Assembly (NCBI GenBank): GCA_016870995.1 | Contig: VFZU01000028.1 | Location: 1-53,340 of the forward strand | Length of the DNA: 53,340 nt | Direction: 5' to 3' | Source of the DNA: Acidobacteriota bacterium | Lineage (GTDB): Bacteria > Acidobacteriota > Terriglobia > Bryobacterales > Bryobacteraceae | Part shown: positions 44,113-53,125 of the stretch, piece after piece | Numbering within the stretch: position 1 is the stretch's first letter | Layout: each line of letters opens with the position of its first letter | Program-made: the position numbers and the translations under genes | The notes under the pieces: model-generated | The model's input: only the letters and a program-made list of their open reading frames with translations | The model's database searches: none | What the model was told of the DNA's origin: nothing

Positions 44113-46683
44113 TTATCCGTCGGAGCGGAGTGCGATGGCCGGATCGATTCGGCCTGCCCTCCGGGCTGGCAGCCAGGCGGCGAAGAGTGCGGCGGCGAGT
44201 AGCGTGGAGGCCGCGATCAGCCAGGTTGCCGGATTTCGCGGAGTCACTTGATAGAGCAATTTGTCCAGCAGAGATGTCGAAAACCATGCGGCGATGAGGC
44301 CAATGCTGAGGCCAGCGACCGTCCACTGAGAAGCTTGCTTCAGAATTAACCGCCGGATGTTGCTAGCCGTTGCGCCCAGCGCGAGCCTGACGCCCAGCTC
44401 ACGGGTTCGCTGAGTAACCAGAAATGTGATTACGCCATAGAGACCAAGGACCGCGAGTAGCAGGCCAAGTAACGCGAAGGTAGTTAGCAGAATCGCCTGG
44501 AAGCGGGGACGGACGGAGAGTTCGGTGACCTTTGTCGAGAGACGCTCCGAGGTAATTGGCAAGGTCGGGTTGATCGCGGCTAGCTGTTGCTTGAGCCAGC
44601 TTTCGATCACTGCGGGCGAGCTGGTTGTGCGGATCAGCAGGAAACCGTGGCCCGAATCCTGATTGATCTTGCGAGCAAAGTAGTATTCGGGTTCACGGGC
44701 GGCGAGGCCATTATTGTTGACGCTGCCTACGACTCCAATCACGTTGTGCCATTCTCCCTGTGCGCCGAAGCGCAATCGCTGGCCTATGGCGTCCTGTTGT
44801 GGGAAGAGGCGTTGGGCAAGCAGTTCGTTGATGACGACGGTGCGCTCGGCTGATTGGCGATCCTGATCGTTGAAGGTTCTACCTTTGCGGATGGGGATCC
44901 CGAGGATTGAAAAGAAAGATGGGGAAACGACTCGTTGTGGGACCATGCCGCCCGTCGGCTGCGGAGGCTTGGGGCGGTGCTCGACTTCGATGTTCGAAAA
45001 GATCATCGCCTGCATTGGCCCGAGAGGTGGGATGGAATCTGAGAGGGCGAAAGCCGTTGAGCCCGGTGCGGCGCTGGCAAAGGCTTCTAGTTGCGTGAAG
45101 AAGGCCTGGCGCCGACCCGGTTCCTGGTATCCGCTGCGGCCGAGCGCGATGCGGGTGGCGATCACGTTTTCGGTTTGAAACCCTAGAGGTGTGGATTGTA
45201 GATTCCACAAGCTTTGGAGCAGCAGTGCTGCGCTGGTGAGCAGGATCATCGAGGCGGTGATCTGAGTCGTAACGAGAAGGAGACGCAAGCGAGGTTGTGC
45301 GCTTGAAGTGGTGCGCGTGTGCGCGGAGGGCAGTTGCAGTGCGGGTGCTAGCCCGGCGATCAGCGCGGCAAAGATGGAGATGGCGACTGCGTAGGCGAGC
45401 ACCCTGAGGTCGAGCGTTGCCTCTTCGAGACGAAGGATGCCAGCCGGCGCGAGAAGAGTCATCGACTTGAGGAGACCGAAGGCCATAGCGATGCCGGCGA
45501 TGGAGGCGACCGAAGAAAGCAGAAGGCTTTCGGTGAGGATTTGGCGGAGGATGTGAAAGCGCGATGCGCCGATCGAGAGACGGATGGAGAGTTCACGCTC
45601 GCGCGCGGCGGTTCGGGCGATGAGTAGATTTGCCAGGTTGGCGCAAGCGATGAGGAAGACGGCCCCGACAGCGGCGAGCAGAAGCCAAGAGGCGGATCTG
45701 GAATCTCCGATCTGCCGATCCTGCAGGCTCGTGATTCGCAGAGAGACTTCCTTGCGGAAGGAGGGTGGGACCGTGTTGAGTGACTCTTTGAAAAGAGGCG
45801 TGAGCGATTGTGAGGCTTGAGAGAGAGTGACGTTGGGCTTAAGGCGAGCGAAAGTGCGTAGGAAAAATTGAGGGCCATTTGGGCTTGAGGCAGTGGGAAT
45901 TTGAAGAGGCGTGAGGATGTCGAACTTCTGGAGTGTAGGCATCTCAAAGACTGGGGGCAGAACTCCAATCACTTCCGTCGCGTTGCCGTCGATCACAATC
46001 GTGCGTCCAATGATGGATTCGCTCGAGCCGTAGCGCGTCACCCAAAGCGCATGTGAAATGATCGCGACGCGAGGGCCGTTGGGCGTGTCCTGAGTGGGAG
46101 TGAAGTTCGTGCCACGGTACGGTTGTATGCCGAGCATCGGCAGCAGTGTGCGTTCGACGGGGACACAGCGAAGACGTTGCGGATCGGCCTCGGTGAGGTC
46201 GCAATCGTTAGCCCCTTTCGTTGCGGCAGTGAGCTGAAAAGGTTGCTGGGCTGTGCGCCACTTTACATATTCCGGATGCAGCATGAACTCGGATTTGTCG
46301 AGGGGAGCGCCAATGCCGAAAGCAACTAATTGGCTCGAATCGGGATAGGGCAACGATCGGAAGAGGATTCGATCCACGACGCTGAACACGGCGGTGGCCG
46401 AGCCGATGCCGAGGGCCAAGACGAGGATCGCGGCGAAGGGCAGCGCTGGTGTGCGGGTGAAGCTGCGTATGGCATAGAGCATGTCGCGCCGCAAATCTTC
46501 GAACCAGAGATTGAGATGGGCCTCGCGAGTCTGCTCATGAATCGCGGTGCGATTGCCGAAGGTCAGCTGAGACTGCCGGCGTGCTTGTTCGGGAGCCAGG
46601 CCTTGCTGTTGATTCAGTTGCTCGCGGGATGCCAGATGGTGATCGAGCTCGTCGCGGATATCGTCGTCGGAAGGAATGCTCAT
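44113..46683 (-). CDS. ADOP-type orphan ABC permease
   Basis: The product is 856 residues from ATG 46683, whose ATGA overlaps the PadR stop; a start 132 bases upstream is rejected because it lies in padR. It follows the acidobacterial duplicated orphan permease (ADOP, TIGR03434) plan: an N-terminal region (IRDELDHHLASREQLNQQQGLAPEQARRQSQLTFGN), a membrane helix, a periplasmic MacB-like domain, three helices with FtsX motif (FLIACANLANLLIARTAARERELSIRLSIGASRFHI), a second periplasmic domain and a final FtsX unit (TQRTRELGVRLALGATASNIRRLI, ALRSDG end). No ATPase gene is adjacent, as usual for this class. Its function is unknown; large numbers of them in Acidobacteriota suggest niche adaptation. 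Confidence 0.92.
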   Translation of the reverse strand: MSIPSDDDIRDELDHHLASREQLNQQQGLAPEQARRQSQLTFGNRTAIHEQTREAHLNLWFEDLRRDMLYAIRSFTRTPALPFAAILVLALGIGSATAVFSVVDRILFRSLPYPDSSQLVAFGIGAPLDKSEFMLHPEYVKWRTAQQPFQLTAATKGANDCDLTEADPQRLRCVPVERTLLPMLGIQPYRGTNFTPTQDTPNGPRVAIISHALWVTRYGSSESIIGRTIVIDGNATEVIGVLPPVFEMPTLQKFDILTPLQIPTASSPNGPQFFLRTFARLKPNVTLSQASQSLTPLFKESLNTVPPSFRKEVSLRITSLQDRQIGDSRSASWLLLAAVGAVFLIACANLANLLIARTAARERELSIRLSIGASRFHILRQILTESLLLSSVASIAGIAMAFGLLKSMTLLAPAGILRLEEATLDLRVLAYAVAISIFAALIAGLAPALQLPSAHTRTTSSAQPRLRLLLVTTQITASMILLTSAALLLQSLWNLQSTPLGFQTENVIATRIALGRSGYQEPGRRQAFFTQLEAFASAAPGSTAFALSDSIPPLGPMQAMIFSNIEVEHRPKPPQPTGGMVPQRVVSPSFFSILGIPIRKGRTFNDQDRQSAERTVVINELLAQRLFPQQDAIGQRLRFGAQGEWHNVIGVVGSVNNNGLAAREPEYYFARKINQDSGHGFLLIRTTSSPAVIESWLKQQLAAINPTLPITSERLSTKVTELSVRPRFQAILLTTFALLGLLLAVLGLYGVITFLVTQRTRELGVRLALGATASNIRRLILKQASQWTVAGLSIGLIAAWFSTSLLDKLLYQVTPRNPATWLIAASTLLAAALFAAWLPARRAGRIDPAIALRSDG

Positions 46684-47000
46684 GAGAAGCTGAGAACCTT
46701 TGCTACGCCTGTGGAGAGTTGGCTCCAGGACTGCTCGGCTTCGCGCAGGCGTTTGCGGCCGGCTGGAGTCAGGGAATAGATTCGAGCGCGGCGGCCGTTT
46801 TCCGTTTTGGTCCAATCGGCGGTGACGAGCTCAGTGCGCTCCAGGCGATGGAGGGCGGGGTAGAGCGAGCCTTCCTCGACTTTGAGCATGTTGCCAGAGG
46901 CTTGTTCGATATGCAGGGTAATGCCGAAGCCATGATTCGGGCCTCGATCCAAAGTTTTGAGGATGACGAGATCGAGCGCGGCTTGAGGAGAAGTAGACAT
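46680..47000 (-). CDS. PadR-family transcriptional regulator
   Basis: The 106-residue product is a small PadR: ALDLVILKTLDRGPNHGFGITLHIEQASGNMLKVEEGSLYPALHRLERTELVTADWTKTENGRRARIYSLTPAGRKRL, a winged helix-turn-helix with the conserved GxLYPALHRLE. Acidobacteria often place such a gene directly before an ADOP permease; here the stop overlaps the permease start by four bases. It probably controls itself and the permease through the promoter region just upstream. Confidence 0.92.
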   Translation of the reverse strand: MSTSPQAALDLVILKTLDRGPNHGFGITLHIEQASGNMLKVEEGSLYPALHRLERTELVTADWTKTENGRRARIYSLTPAGRKRLREAEQSWSQLSTGVAKVLSFS

Positions 47001-47039
47001 CTAGTTCTCTAGGGTAGACGGCTATGGTAAAGGTGTCAA
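47001..47039 (-). promoter_or_regulatory. Promoter and possible PadR operator
   Basis: On the minus strand TTGACA (47034-47039) and TACCCT (47011-47016) are spaced by 17 bases. The inverted repeat CTAGAGAACTAG (47001-47012) overlaps the -10 and the start site and ends at the padR start codon, so PadR binding would give autoregulation. Confidence 0.5.
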
Positions 47040-47091
47040 CTAGGTATTTTTTCTTGGACCAAATTTGGAAAGGCTGCCGCATATTGGGAAT

Positions 47092-47577
47092 ATGGCAATT
47101 ACACCGGAACGGATCGATCGCTCGCGACCGCCATTTACGAGGCAACATGACTTGAATTGGTGCTGGGCGGCGACGCTTGAGGCGTGGAGTCGTGTGGATT
47201 CGCGCTGGGGTGGCGTAAAGACTCAGGAGAGCTGGATTGCGGATGCGGGCGTCCAACCCCATTTGCATCCGACCACGAAGGCGTTGAACATCCGGAATGG
47301 GATTCCTTATCTGGCGGAACGGTTCAACCTAAAGGTCTCGGCTTACAACACCGGAACCGCAACTTCTCGTGCACCGCGATTGAGCGAACTACGGGGATGT
47401 CTGAGCGTCTCGCATGCATTAGCTGTTTACCAGGTAATCCCTGGGCAGGCTTCGCATGTTGTGCTGATTTATTCAATCGGGCGGACTACGGTTTACTACA
47501 TGGACCCAAACATCGGCTACCGAGAAGCGAATATTGCGGATGTGGCCGTGTCTCCGATTGTCTTGATGTACCGATAA
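47092..47577 (+). CDS. Papain-like cysteine peptidase, AvrRpt2/C70-like
   Basis: From ATG 47092 the product has 161 residues; a TTG start nine codons earlier is less likely. The catalytic core is QHDLNWCWAATLEAW with oxyanion Gln18 and nucleophile Cys24, then the Gly/Ser stretch, His in QASHVVLIYSI and Asp in YYMDPNIG. The QxxxNWCWAA pattern is typical of the peptidase C70 group (AvrRpt2-like) and related bacterial papain-like enzymes. There is no signal peptide or transmembrane segment, so it acts in the cytoplasm or is secreted by another route. It is transcribed divergently from PadR. Substrate unknown. Confidence 0.8.
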   Translation: MAITPERIDRSRPPFTRQHDLNWCWAATLEAWSRVDSRWGGVKTQESWIADAGVQPHLHPTTKALNIRNGIPYLAERFNLKVSAYNTGTATSRAPRLSELRGCLSVSHALAVYQVIPGQASHVVLIYSIGRTTVYYMDPNIGYREANIADVAVSPIVLMYR

Positions 47578-47617
47578 CAGGCGGTGGGTCTGCCCAGAGT
47601 TTATATATGATGTTGGC

Positions 47618-48823
47618 GTGAAAACTGCAGCTTTGTTGTTGGTTAGCGTTCTCGGATGGGCGGAGGATTATTATCCGAAGCCGGATAAGAAGGGGGGCTG
47701 GCGTTTGGCGAAGCCAGCCGCTGTGGGGCTGGACGAGGCCAAGCTCGATGCGGCGTTCGAGTACACGAAGACCACCAGCCAGCACGGGGGCTTGCTCGTG
47801 GTGCGGCAAGGGAAGCTGGTTTACGAGAAATATTTTGGCCGCGGTGCGCGGGAAGCTCTGCCTGAGCTGGCCTCCTGCGGGAAGGCGTTTACAAGCGTTG
47901 CCTTGGGGATGGCAATGCAGGACAAGCCCGAGTTGTTTTCGAAGGGGCTTGATGAGAAGGCATACGTGCCGAAATTCTTGCCGGAAGCAGCGTTTCCGCT
48001 CGATGACCCAAGAAAGGCTGAGATCACGCTGGGGCAAGTGTTGTCTATGTCGGCAGGGCTTCGCGGGACGAACCCCGTTTATGTCAAGGGACAACGGCAG
48101 GAGTGGGCAGACCCGACGATTGACAATGGGCCGTGGTCGACGACGGATGAGTTTGCGCTGAAGCAATCGCTGTGGTGCGCGCCCGGGGATTGTTATTCGT
48201 ATTCGACGGCGTCGAGCCACATTCCGGCCATCGTAGTGCGAAAGGTGATGGGCATGGAGATGGAAGACTATATGCGCAAGCGGCTGACGGGGCCGTTGGG
48301 ATTCGGAACCTGGAGCTATGCGATGTACCGGCCGAAGCTGAAGAGTGGCATCGATGCCGAGGGGCGCATGCTGCACACCCCCGGCGGCGGGAGCATCGCG
48401 GTGAGGGCGACGGATGTGCTGCGGTTTGGCTATCTGATGTTGAAGGAGGGCAAGTGGGGTGCGAAGCAGATCTTGCCCAAAGAGTTTGTGAAGATGTGCG
48501 GGCGGAGTGTGAGCTACAACCCGCACTACACGCATTCGTTTAACTTCAACGTGAATGACGATGAGCATGTGAAGGGCGCGCCGAAGGACGCTTACTGGAA
48601 GGGCGGGGCTGGTGGATATGCAATCTATGTGGTGCCGTCGCTCGATCTCGTGATTTACAAGATGGGTGGGACGGAAGCGCAGTATGACCCGGCATTGACG
48701 CGGTTGCCGGTGCGGTACACATATGACGGCTCGCGGGATGGCTGGAAGGCAATGCCTGGAGTCGGGGCGGGGACGGAGAAGACGCTCGAATTGGTGGTGG
48801 CATCCTTAAATGGAACGCGATGA
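47618..48823 (+). CDS. Serine hydrolase, beta-lactamase fold
   Basis: The 401-residue product starts at GTG 47618 and has a signal peptide (KTAALLLVSVLGWAE). SxxK is SCGK at 86-89, the second motif is YSYSTASS near 195, and the KTG-like motif is KGGAGGYAIY near 327. It belongs to the penicillin-binding/beta-lactamase class C superfamily, with esterase or peptidase activity likely. Its stop overlaps the FucD-like gene start by four bases, suggesting a shared function in carbohydrate use, perhaps as an esterase; this is inference. Confidence 0.85.
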   Translation: MKTAALLLVSVLGWAEDYYPKPDKKGGWRLAKPAAVGLDEAKLDAAFEYTKTTSQHGGLLVVRQGKLVYEKYFGRGAREALPELASCGKAFTSVALGMAMQDKPELFSKGLDEKAYVPKFLPEAAFPLDDPRKAEITLGQVLSMSAGLRGTNPVYVKGQRQEWADPTIDNGPWSTTDEFALKQSLWCAPGDCYSYSTASSHIPAIVVRKVMGMEMEDYMRKRLTGPLGFGTWSYAMYRPKLKSGIDAEGRMLHTPGGGSIAVRATDVLRFGYLMLKEGKWGAKQILPKEFVKMCGRSVSYNPHYTHSFNFNVNDDEHVKGAPKDAYWKGGAGGYAIYVVPSLDLVIYKMGGTEAQYDPALTRLPVRYTYDGSRDGWKAMPGVGAGTEKTLELVVASLNGTR

Positions 48824-50211
48824 GCAAGCACAAGATTGTTTCCCTGGATGTGATTGATTTGCGGTACCCGACGGTGAAGTTGGGGATGGCGGGGAGTGAC
48901 CCGCGGCATCTGGCGCCGAATTACTCGTGCGCGATTCCGGTGTTGCGGACTGACAGCGGACTTGAAGGGCGGTCGTTGATCTTTATGATCGGCGATGGGA
49001 CGCAGATCCAGTGCGCCGCGGTGGAGGCTTTGCGGCGTTTTGTCGTGGGCCGGGACTTGAGGGAGTTTATCGAGGAGCCGGGGTTGTTTGCGCAGTCGCT
49101 GGCGGAGCATCATCAGTTGCGATGGCTCGCGTTGGGTGTCTACCGAATGGCTGTGGGTGGGGTGGTGAATGCGCTTTGGGACTTGTGGGCCAAGAGCGAA
49201 GGCGTGCCGATGTGGCGGTTGCTGACGGGGCTTGCACCAGAGAAGATTGTGCAGTCGATCGACTTTCATCACTTGCGGGATGTGCTGACAGAAGATGAGC
49301 TGCTTGAGATGTTGACCTCGCGCACCGCGGAGAATAGCGAGAATCTCGAGCGGTTGGAGCGGGTAGGGGTTCGCGTTTACAGTACGGCGGGCTGGTCGGG
49401 AAGGCCGCTGGAAGAAGTGCGTTCGATTTGCAGTGGGCTTTATGCAGCGGGGACGCGGGCATTCAAGGCCAAGGTGGGGCGAGGGCAACAGTATGATCGG
49501 GCGCGGGCGCTCGATGAAGACCGGCGGATGCTGAATGCGATTCGCGAGTCGACGGGCCCTGATGCACTATTGCTGACGGATGCCAATCAGAACCTGGGGG
49601 ACTGGAAGAACGCTGCCAGCTATATGAAGGAACTGGCGGAGTACAAACTGCTGTTTATTGAAGAGGCGATCGCGTATAACGATGTGACCGGATACATTGC
49701 GTTGCGCAACGAGTTGGCTCCCTATGGCATTGGTGTCGCGGGCGGGGAGCAGGCACCGGATGCGGTGACGTTTAAGCAGATGCTGGCCGGGGGTGGGTTG
49801 ACCCATTGCCAGATTGATGGGGCGCGCGTTGGTGGAGTGAATGAGCTGTTCGCGATTGTGGCGATGGCGGCGAAGTTCGGAGTGCCAGTGTGTCCGCATA
49901 GCGGAGGCATTGGTTTGGGCCAACTGGTGGGGGCGATGTCGATCTTCGATCAGGCCTGGTTTGGAAGCTCGGGCAGGTGGCTTGAGTATCTGGAATTTCT
50001 GCAGGCGGGAGTGTTTTTAAATCCGCTCGTTGTGCGGAACGGGCACTATCAATTGCCGGCGGCTGCAGGCTGGGGGCTTGAGATGGAAGAAGATTTTGTG
50101 GCGCGCTACCGCTATCCGGAAGGGGCTGATTGCGCGGATCATCTCGAGGCAGACCGAGTGGCGGCTGAGCAGCCAGGGGCGCCGCCCTATGCGAAGTATT
50201 GGAAGGTTTAG
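48820..50211 (+). CDS. L-fuconate dehydratase-like enolase-superfamily enzyme
   Basis: L-fuconate dehydratase removes water from L-fuconate in the non-phosphorylating L-fucose route. The 463-residue product matches the family length and shows the enolase-superfamily markers: AFKAKVGRG (catalytic Lys), LTDANQNLGDW, LLFIEEAIAYND and GGEQAPD as metal-ligand strands, and CPHSGGIGLGQLV with the His. These features fit FucD and its human ENOSF1 relative; a related sugar-acid dehydratase is possible. It is coupled to the serine hydrolase by ATGA overlap. Its end overlaps the convergent DUF3817 gene by four bases. Confidence 0.88.
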   Translation: MSKHKIVSLDVIDLRYPTVKLGMAGSDPRHLAPNYSCAIPVLRTDSGLEGRSLIFMIGDGTQIQCAAVEALRRFVVGRDLREFIEEPGLFAQSLAEHHQLRWLALGVYRMAVGGVVNALWDLWAKSEGVPMWRLLTGLAPEKIVQSIDFHHLRDVLTEDELLEMLTSRTAENSENLERLERVGVRVYSTAGWSGRPLEEVRSICSGLYAAGTRAFKAKVGRGQQYDRARALDEDRRMLNAIRESTGPDALLLTDANQNLGDWKNAASYMKELAEYKLLFIEEAIAYNDVTGYIALRNELAPYGIGVAGGEQAPDAVTFKQMLAGGGLTHCQIDGARVGGVNELFAIVAMAAKFGVPVCPHSGGIGLGQLVGAMSIFDQAWFGSSGRWLEYLEFLQAGVFLNPLVVRNGHYQLPAAAGWGLEMEEDFVARYRYPEGADCADHLEADRVAAEQPGAPPYAKYWKV

Positions 50212-50495
50212 CGGCTGATTCGTTTATCGAACCAGAAGGGGCCAAAGGGCAGGAATGCGGCGAGCAGGCCGAGGCCGATCAGCTTACCCGGCCAGCGATA
50301 GGCACGTGCCGTAGTAAGGACGAGGACGGCGTAAATGATGAAGAGTGCGCCGTGCAGGGAGCCGATGACACGCACGGCCTGGGGAAGGCCGAAGGCATAC
50401 TTGAGCGGCATTGCGATGCCAAGCAAAGCAAGGAAAGAAACGCCTTCCGCGTAGCCGGCGCGGCGGAGCCAGGTGAAGTCACTCGAAGGATTCAT
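50208..50495 (-). CDS. DUF3817 membrane protein
   Basis: The 95-residue product has three hydrophobic segments and the DUF3817 pattern: AEGVSFLALLGIAMPLKYAFGLPQAVRVIGSLHGALFIIYAVLV. Known members are small integral membrane proteins without assigned function. The gene stands alone and its end overlaps the convergent dehydratase gene. Confidence 0.88.
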   Translation of the reverse strand: MNPSSDFTWLRRAGYAEGVSFLALLGIAMPLKYAFGLPQAVRVIGSLHGALFIIYAVLVLTTARAYRWPGKLIGLGLLAAFLPFGPFWFDKRISR

Positions 50496-50559
50496 GAGGT
50501 GCCAAATTTCATTGTCGCGGATTGCGTAACTTTTGGGTGAGGGTCGGCCAATTGTGGGT

Positions 50560-51018
50560 ATGACTCAAGCAATTCTTTTGACACTGACCAGCCTTGTGTT
50601 GGGGCTGGGATTGATGCAGGGACAGACGGCGAAGAAGCCAGTGGCTGTGGTGGCCAAGGATGGCTCCGGGGTGGCGATTCGAGGGTATGATCCCGTGGCG
50701 TACTTTGAAATGGGCAAGGCCATGGTGGGCAAGCCCGAACATGAAGCGGAGTATCGTGGGGCGAAGTTTCGGTTCGTTTCCGCAAGCCATAAACAGAGCT
50801 TTGAGGCGAACCCGGAGAAGTTTGCGCCGCAGTATGGAGGCTATTGCGCCTGGGCGGTAGGCCACAACTACACGGCTCCGGTGGACCCAGAGGCGTGGAA
50901 GATTGTGGACGGCAAGCTTTATTTGAACTACAACAAGGATGTCCAGAGGATGTGGTCGAGCAAGCAGGCCAAGTGGATCACCGAAGGCGATAAGAACTGG
51001 CCTGGGCTGCACCAGTAA
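50560..51018 (+). CDS. Secreted YHS-domain protein
   Basis: From ATG 50560 the product has 152 residues with a signal peptide (TQAILLTLTSLVLGLGLMQGQ). The YHS-type region is VAIRGYDPVAYFEMGKAMVGKPEHEAEYRGAKFRFVSASHKQSFEANPEKFAPQYGGYCAWAV, which has the conserved YDPVAYF and the Cys; the family is thought to bind metal or sit beside heavy-metal proteins. An in-frame start at 50533 is possible but lacks a signal-peptide start. Function unknown. Confidence 0.85.
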   Translation: MTQAILLTLTSLVLGLGLMQGQTAKKPVAVVAKDGSGVAIRGYDPVAYFEMGKAMVGKPEHEAEYRGAKFRFVSASHKQSFEANPEKFAPQYGGYCAWAVGHNYTAPVDPEAWKIVDGKLYLNYNKDVQRMWSSKQAKWITEGDKNWPGLHQ

Positions 51019-51024
51019 GGGTCG

Positions 51025-51693
51025 TTATTTCGAGGCGGCGAAGCAGTAGAACAGGCCTGCGCCGCCTGTCGAGACGAGGTTGGCTTGCGTGCAGCCGCGA
51101 GAGGGGTGGACTGAGTTCCAGGAGATGCCACCGCCGTTGCGATCGTGATGGCCCACCTGGGCGATGCCATCGGGCCTGGTGGAGGTCCAATTGTTGCAGG
51201 TGTGATCGGCGGAGTCGGTGTAGGCGCGGCCATCGGGCGTGGAGCCAGTGAGGATGTCGTGGGTGTTGGGGGTTGCGCCGACCCCGTTGACCTGTTCGCC
51301 CTTTTCGGTGAGCGCATTGTTCTTGGTGACAAGGTTGCCGAGCAGCGCGAGTTCGAGAGTGTCGCCGTGGAGGTGGGCCTGGTCGCGGGCGATGAGAGTG
51401 CCTTTGAAATTGTGCCAGGGGCCGGTGCCGATGCGGTCGCGAGCGTTGACTGCGGGCTTACCGTCTTTGGCCTGAGTGGAAAGATAGGCCTTCCAGGACT
51501 TGTTGGTGGAACCGGCGGCTTCGGCCAACTTCTGGCAGTGGGCATCGGCGCCCGCGAGTCCGCCGAGGTTTGCGCCGTCGCCGAGGCCGACGCTGGTGAT
51601 GAAGAAAGACATGGGCTGTGGCGCTGCTTTGGGAGCGGCGGGTTGTTGTGCGAAGAGAGCCGTGGAGGCGAGGGTGAGAACGAGAGTGCGCAT
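51025..51693 (-). CDS. Secreted lectin-like domain protein
   Basis: From ATG 51693, preceded by GGAG, the product has 222 residues with a signal peptide (MRTLVLTLASTALFAQQ). The domain starts at MSFFITSVGLGDGANLGGLAGADAHCQKLAEAAG and continues with SWKAYLST, LIARDQAHLHGDTL and ILTGSTPDGRAYTDSADHTCNNWTS, a pattern shared with small secreted proteins often annotated as lectin or DUF1554-like, with conserved Cys. It probably binds carbohydrate or sits on the surface. The gene lies 7 bases from the convergent YHS gene end. Confidence 0.7.
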   Translation of the reverse strand: MRTLVLTLASTALFAQQPAAPKAAPQPMSFFITSVGLGDGANLGGLAGADAHCQKLAEAAGSTNKSWKAYLSTQAKDGKPAVNARDRIGTGPWHNFKGTLIARDQAHLHGDTLELALLGNLVTKNNALTEKGEQVNGVGATPNTHDILTGSTPDGRAYTDSADHTCNNWTSTRPDGIAQVGHHDRNGGGISWNSVHPSRGCTQANLVSTGGAGLFYCFAASK

Positions 51694-51747
51694 AGTGTCT
51701 CCGACGAGACTACTACTTTTGCTGCTTGATTGCATCCTCGCGGTGCA

Positions 51748-52962
51748 CTACAGTACGCGATCGTATCTGTAGCCGAGGCTGCCGAGGGCGGCGAAGAGTT
51801 CGTCGAGATGCTCGCTGCCGCGAGTTTCGATTGTTGTTTCAACGCTGGTATTGCCGAGGGTAACGCCGTGGTAGGCACGTTCGTGCGCGATGCTGACGAC
51901 GTTAACGCGCTTCTCGGCGAAGAGGCCAGTGAGCGCGTGGAGTGCCCCGGGCCGATCGGGCACGATAACGCGGATGCGCACGAGACGTCCGTCTTTGACC
52001 ATGCCACGTTCGATGATGTGACTGAGGAAGAGCGGGTCGATGTTGCCTCCGCAGACGAGCGAGACGGTCTTCTTGCCTTTCAGCTTGGTCTTGTTGTGGA
52101 GGAGGGCGGCGACGGCGGCGGCGCCTGCCCCTTCGGCGACAGCCTTCTCTTTTTCAAGAAGGTAGAGGATGGCGCTGGCGATCTCTTCTTCTTCGACGGT
52201 GACGACATCGTCGACGTATTTTTCGACGAGGGGAAGCGTTTGTGCACCGGCTCTGCGTACGGCGATGCCGTCGGCGATGGTGGTGGCGGCGGGGAGTTCC
52301 ACAGGGTGGTGGGCGGCGAGGGCGGCTTGCATCGAAGGGATGCTGCTGGTTTGCACGCCGACGACTTTGATCTTTGGGTTTGTTTCTTTGATGGCGCAGG
52401 CGATGCCGCCAATGAGGCCGCCGCCACCGACCGGGGTGAGAATCGCTTCGACGAATGGGTTCTGGCTGAGGATTTCGAGGCCGATGCTGCCCTGGCCGGC
52501 GATCACAGCTGGGTCGTCGAAGGCGTGGACGAACGTGAAGCCGTCTGATTCCGCGCGGGATTTGGCTTGGGCGAGTGCTTCATCGAAACTCTTGCCGGAG
52601 AGGACGACCTCGCCACCGAAGCGTTCGGTCGAGTTGATCTTGGTGATGGGGGCGTGTTCCGGCATGTAAATGATGGCGCGGATGCCGAGACGAGTGGCGT
52701 GATAGGCGACGCCCTGGGCGTGATTGCCAGCCGATGCGCAGATGACTCCTTTGGCGCGCTCGTCCGGTGACATGAGGAGGAGTTTGTTGAGTGCGCCGCG
52801 CTCTTTGAAGCTGCCGGTCATGTGCAGGTTCTCGAGCTTGAAGAAGGTGGGGTTCCCGGAGATTGCCGAAAAGGTCTCGGAGTATTCGCAAGGCGTGACG
52901 TGGATGGTCGGCCGGATGCGATGGTGGGCGGCTTCGATGTCGTTTAAGGTAACCATCTCCAT
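51748..52962 (-). CDS. ilvA: Threonine ammonia-lyase with ACT domain
   Basis: This enzyme deaminates threonine to 2-oxobutanoate, the first step of isoleucine synthesis or a route of threonine breakdown. From ATG 52962 the product has 404 residues; a longer frame upstream is rejected for lack of coherence. PLP-binding Lys53 sits in TGSFKERGALNKL, then CASAGNHAQGVAYHA and TPVGGGGLIGGIA, and a C-terminal ACT-like domain (about 330-404, RLVRIRVIVPDRPGALHALTGLF). The length fits the TdcB-with-ACT type better than the longer IlvA. No other isoleucine genes are nearby. Confidence 0.92.
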   Translation of the reverse strand: MEMVTLNDIEAAHHRIRPTIHVTPCEYSETFSAISGNPTFFKLENLHMTGSFKERGALNKLLLMSPDERAKGVICASAGNHAQGVAYHATRLGIRAIIYMPEHAPITKINSTERFGGEVVLSGKSFDEALAQAKSRAESDGFTFVHAFDDPAVIAGQGSIGLEILSQNPFVEAILTPVGGGGLIGGIACAIKETNPKIKVVGVQTSSIPSMQAALAAHHPVELPAATTIADGIAVRRAGAQTLPLVEKYVDDVVTVEEEEIASAILYLLEKEKAVAEGAGAAAVAALLHNKTKLKGKKTVSLVCGGNIDPLFLSHIIERGMVKDGRLVRIRVIVPDRPGALHALTGLFAEKRVNVVSIAHERAYHGVTLGNTSVETTIETRGSEHLDELFAALGSLGYRYDRVL

Positions 52963-53125
52963 TGATTGTGACTGATGCGCGGTGGCGCGCAACAAGCCGG
53001 CGCGGATCTTGTTTCTGGGCACACTACGGGCGCCGGCTTGTGGGTGGGTTCCTCGGGGAGGGCAAATTGTCAAAGAGCGGTGAGGTTGCGGGTGGCCTCG
53101 GGTTATGGGTTTGATTGGACGTTCG

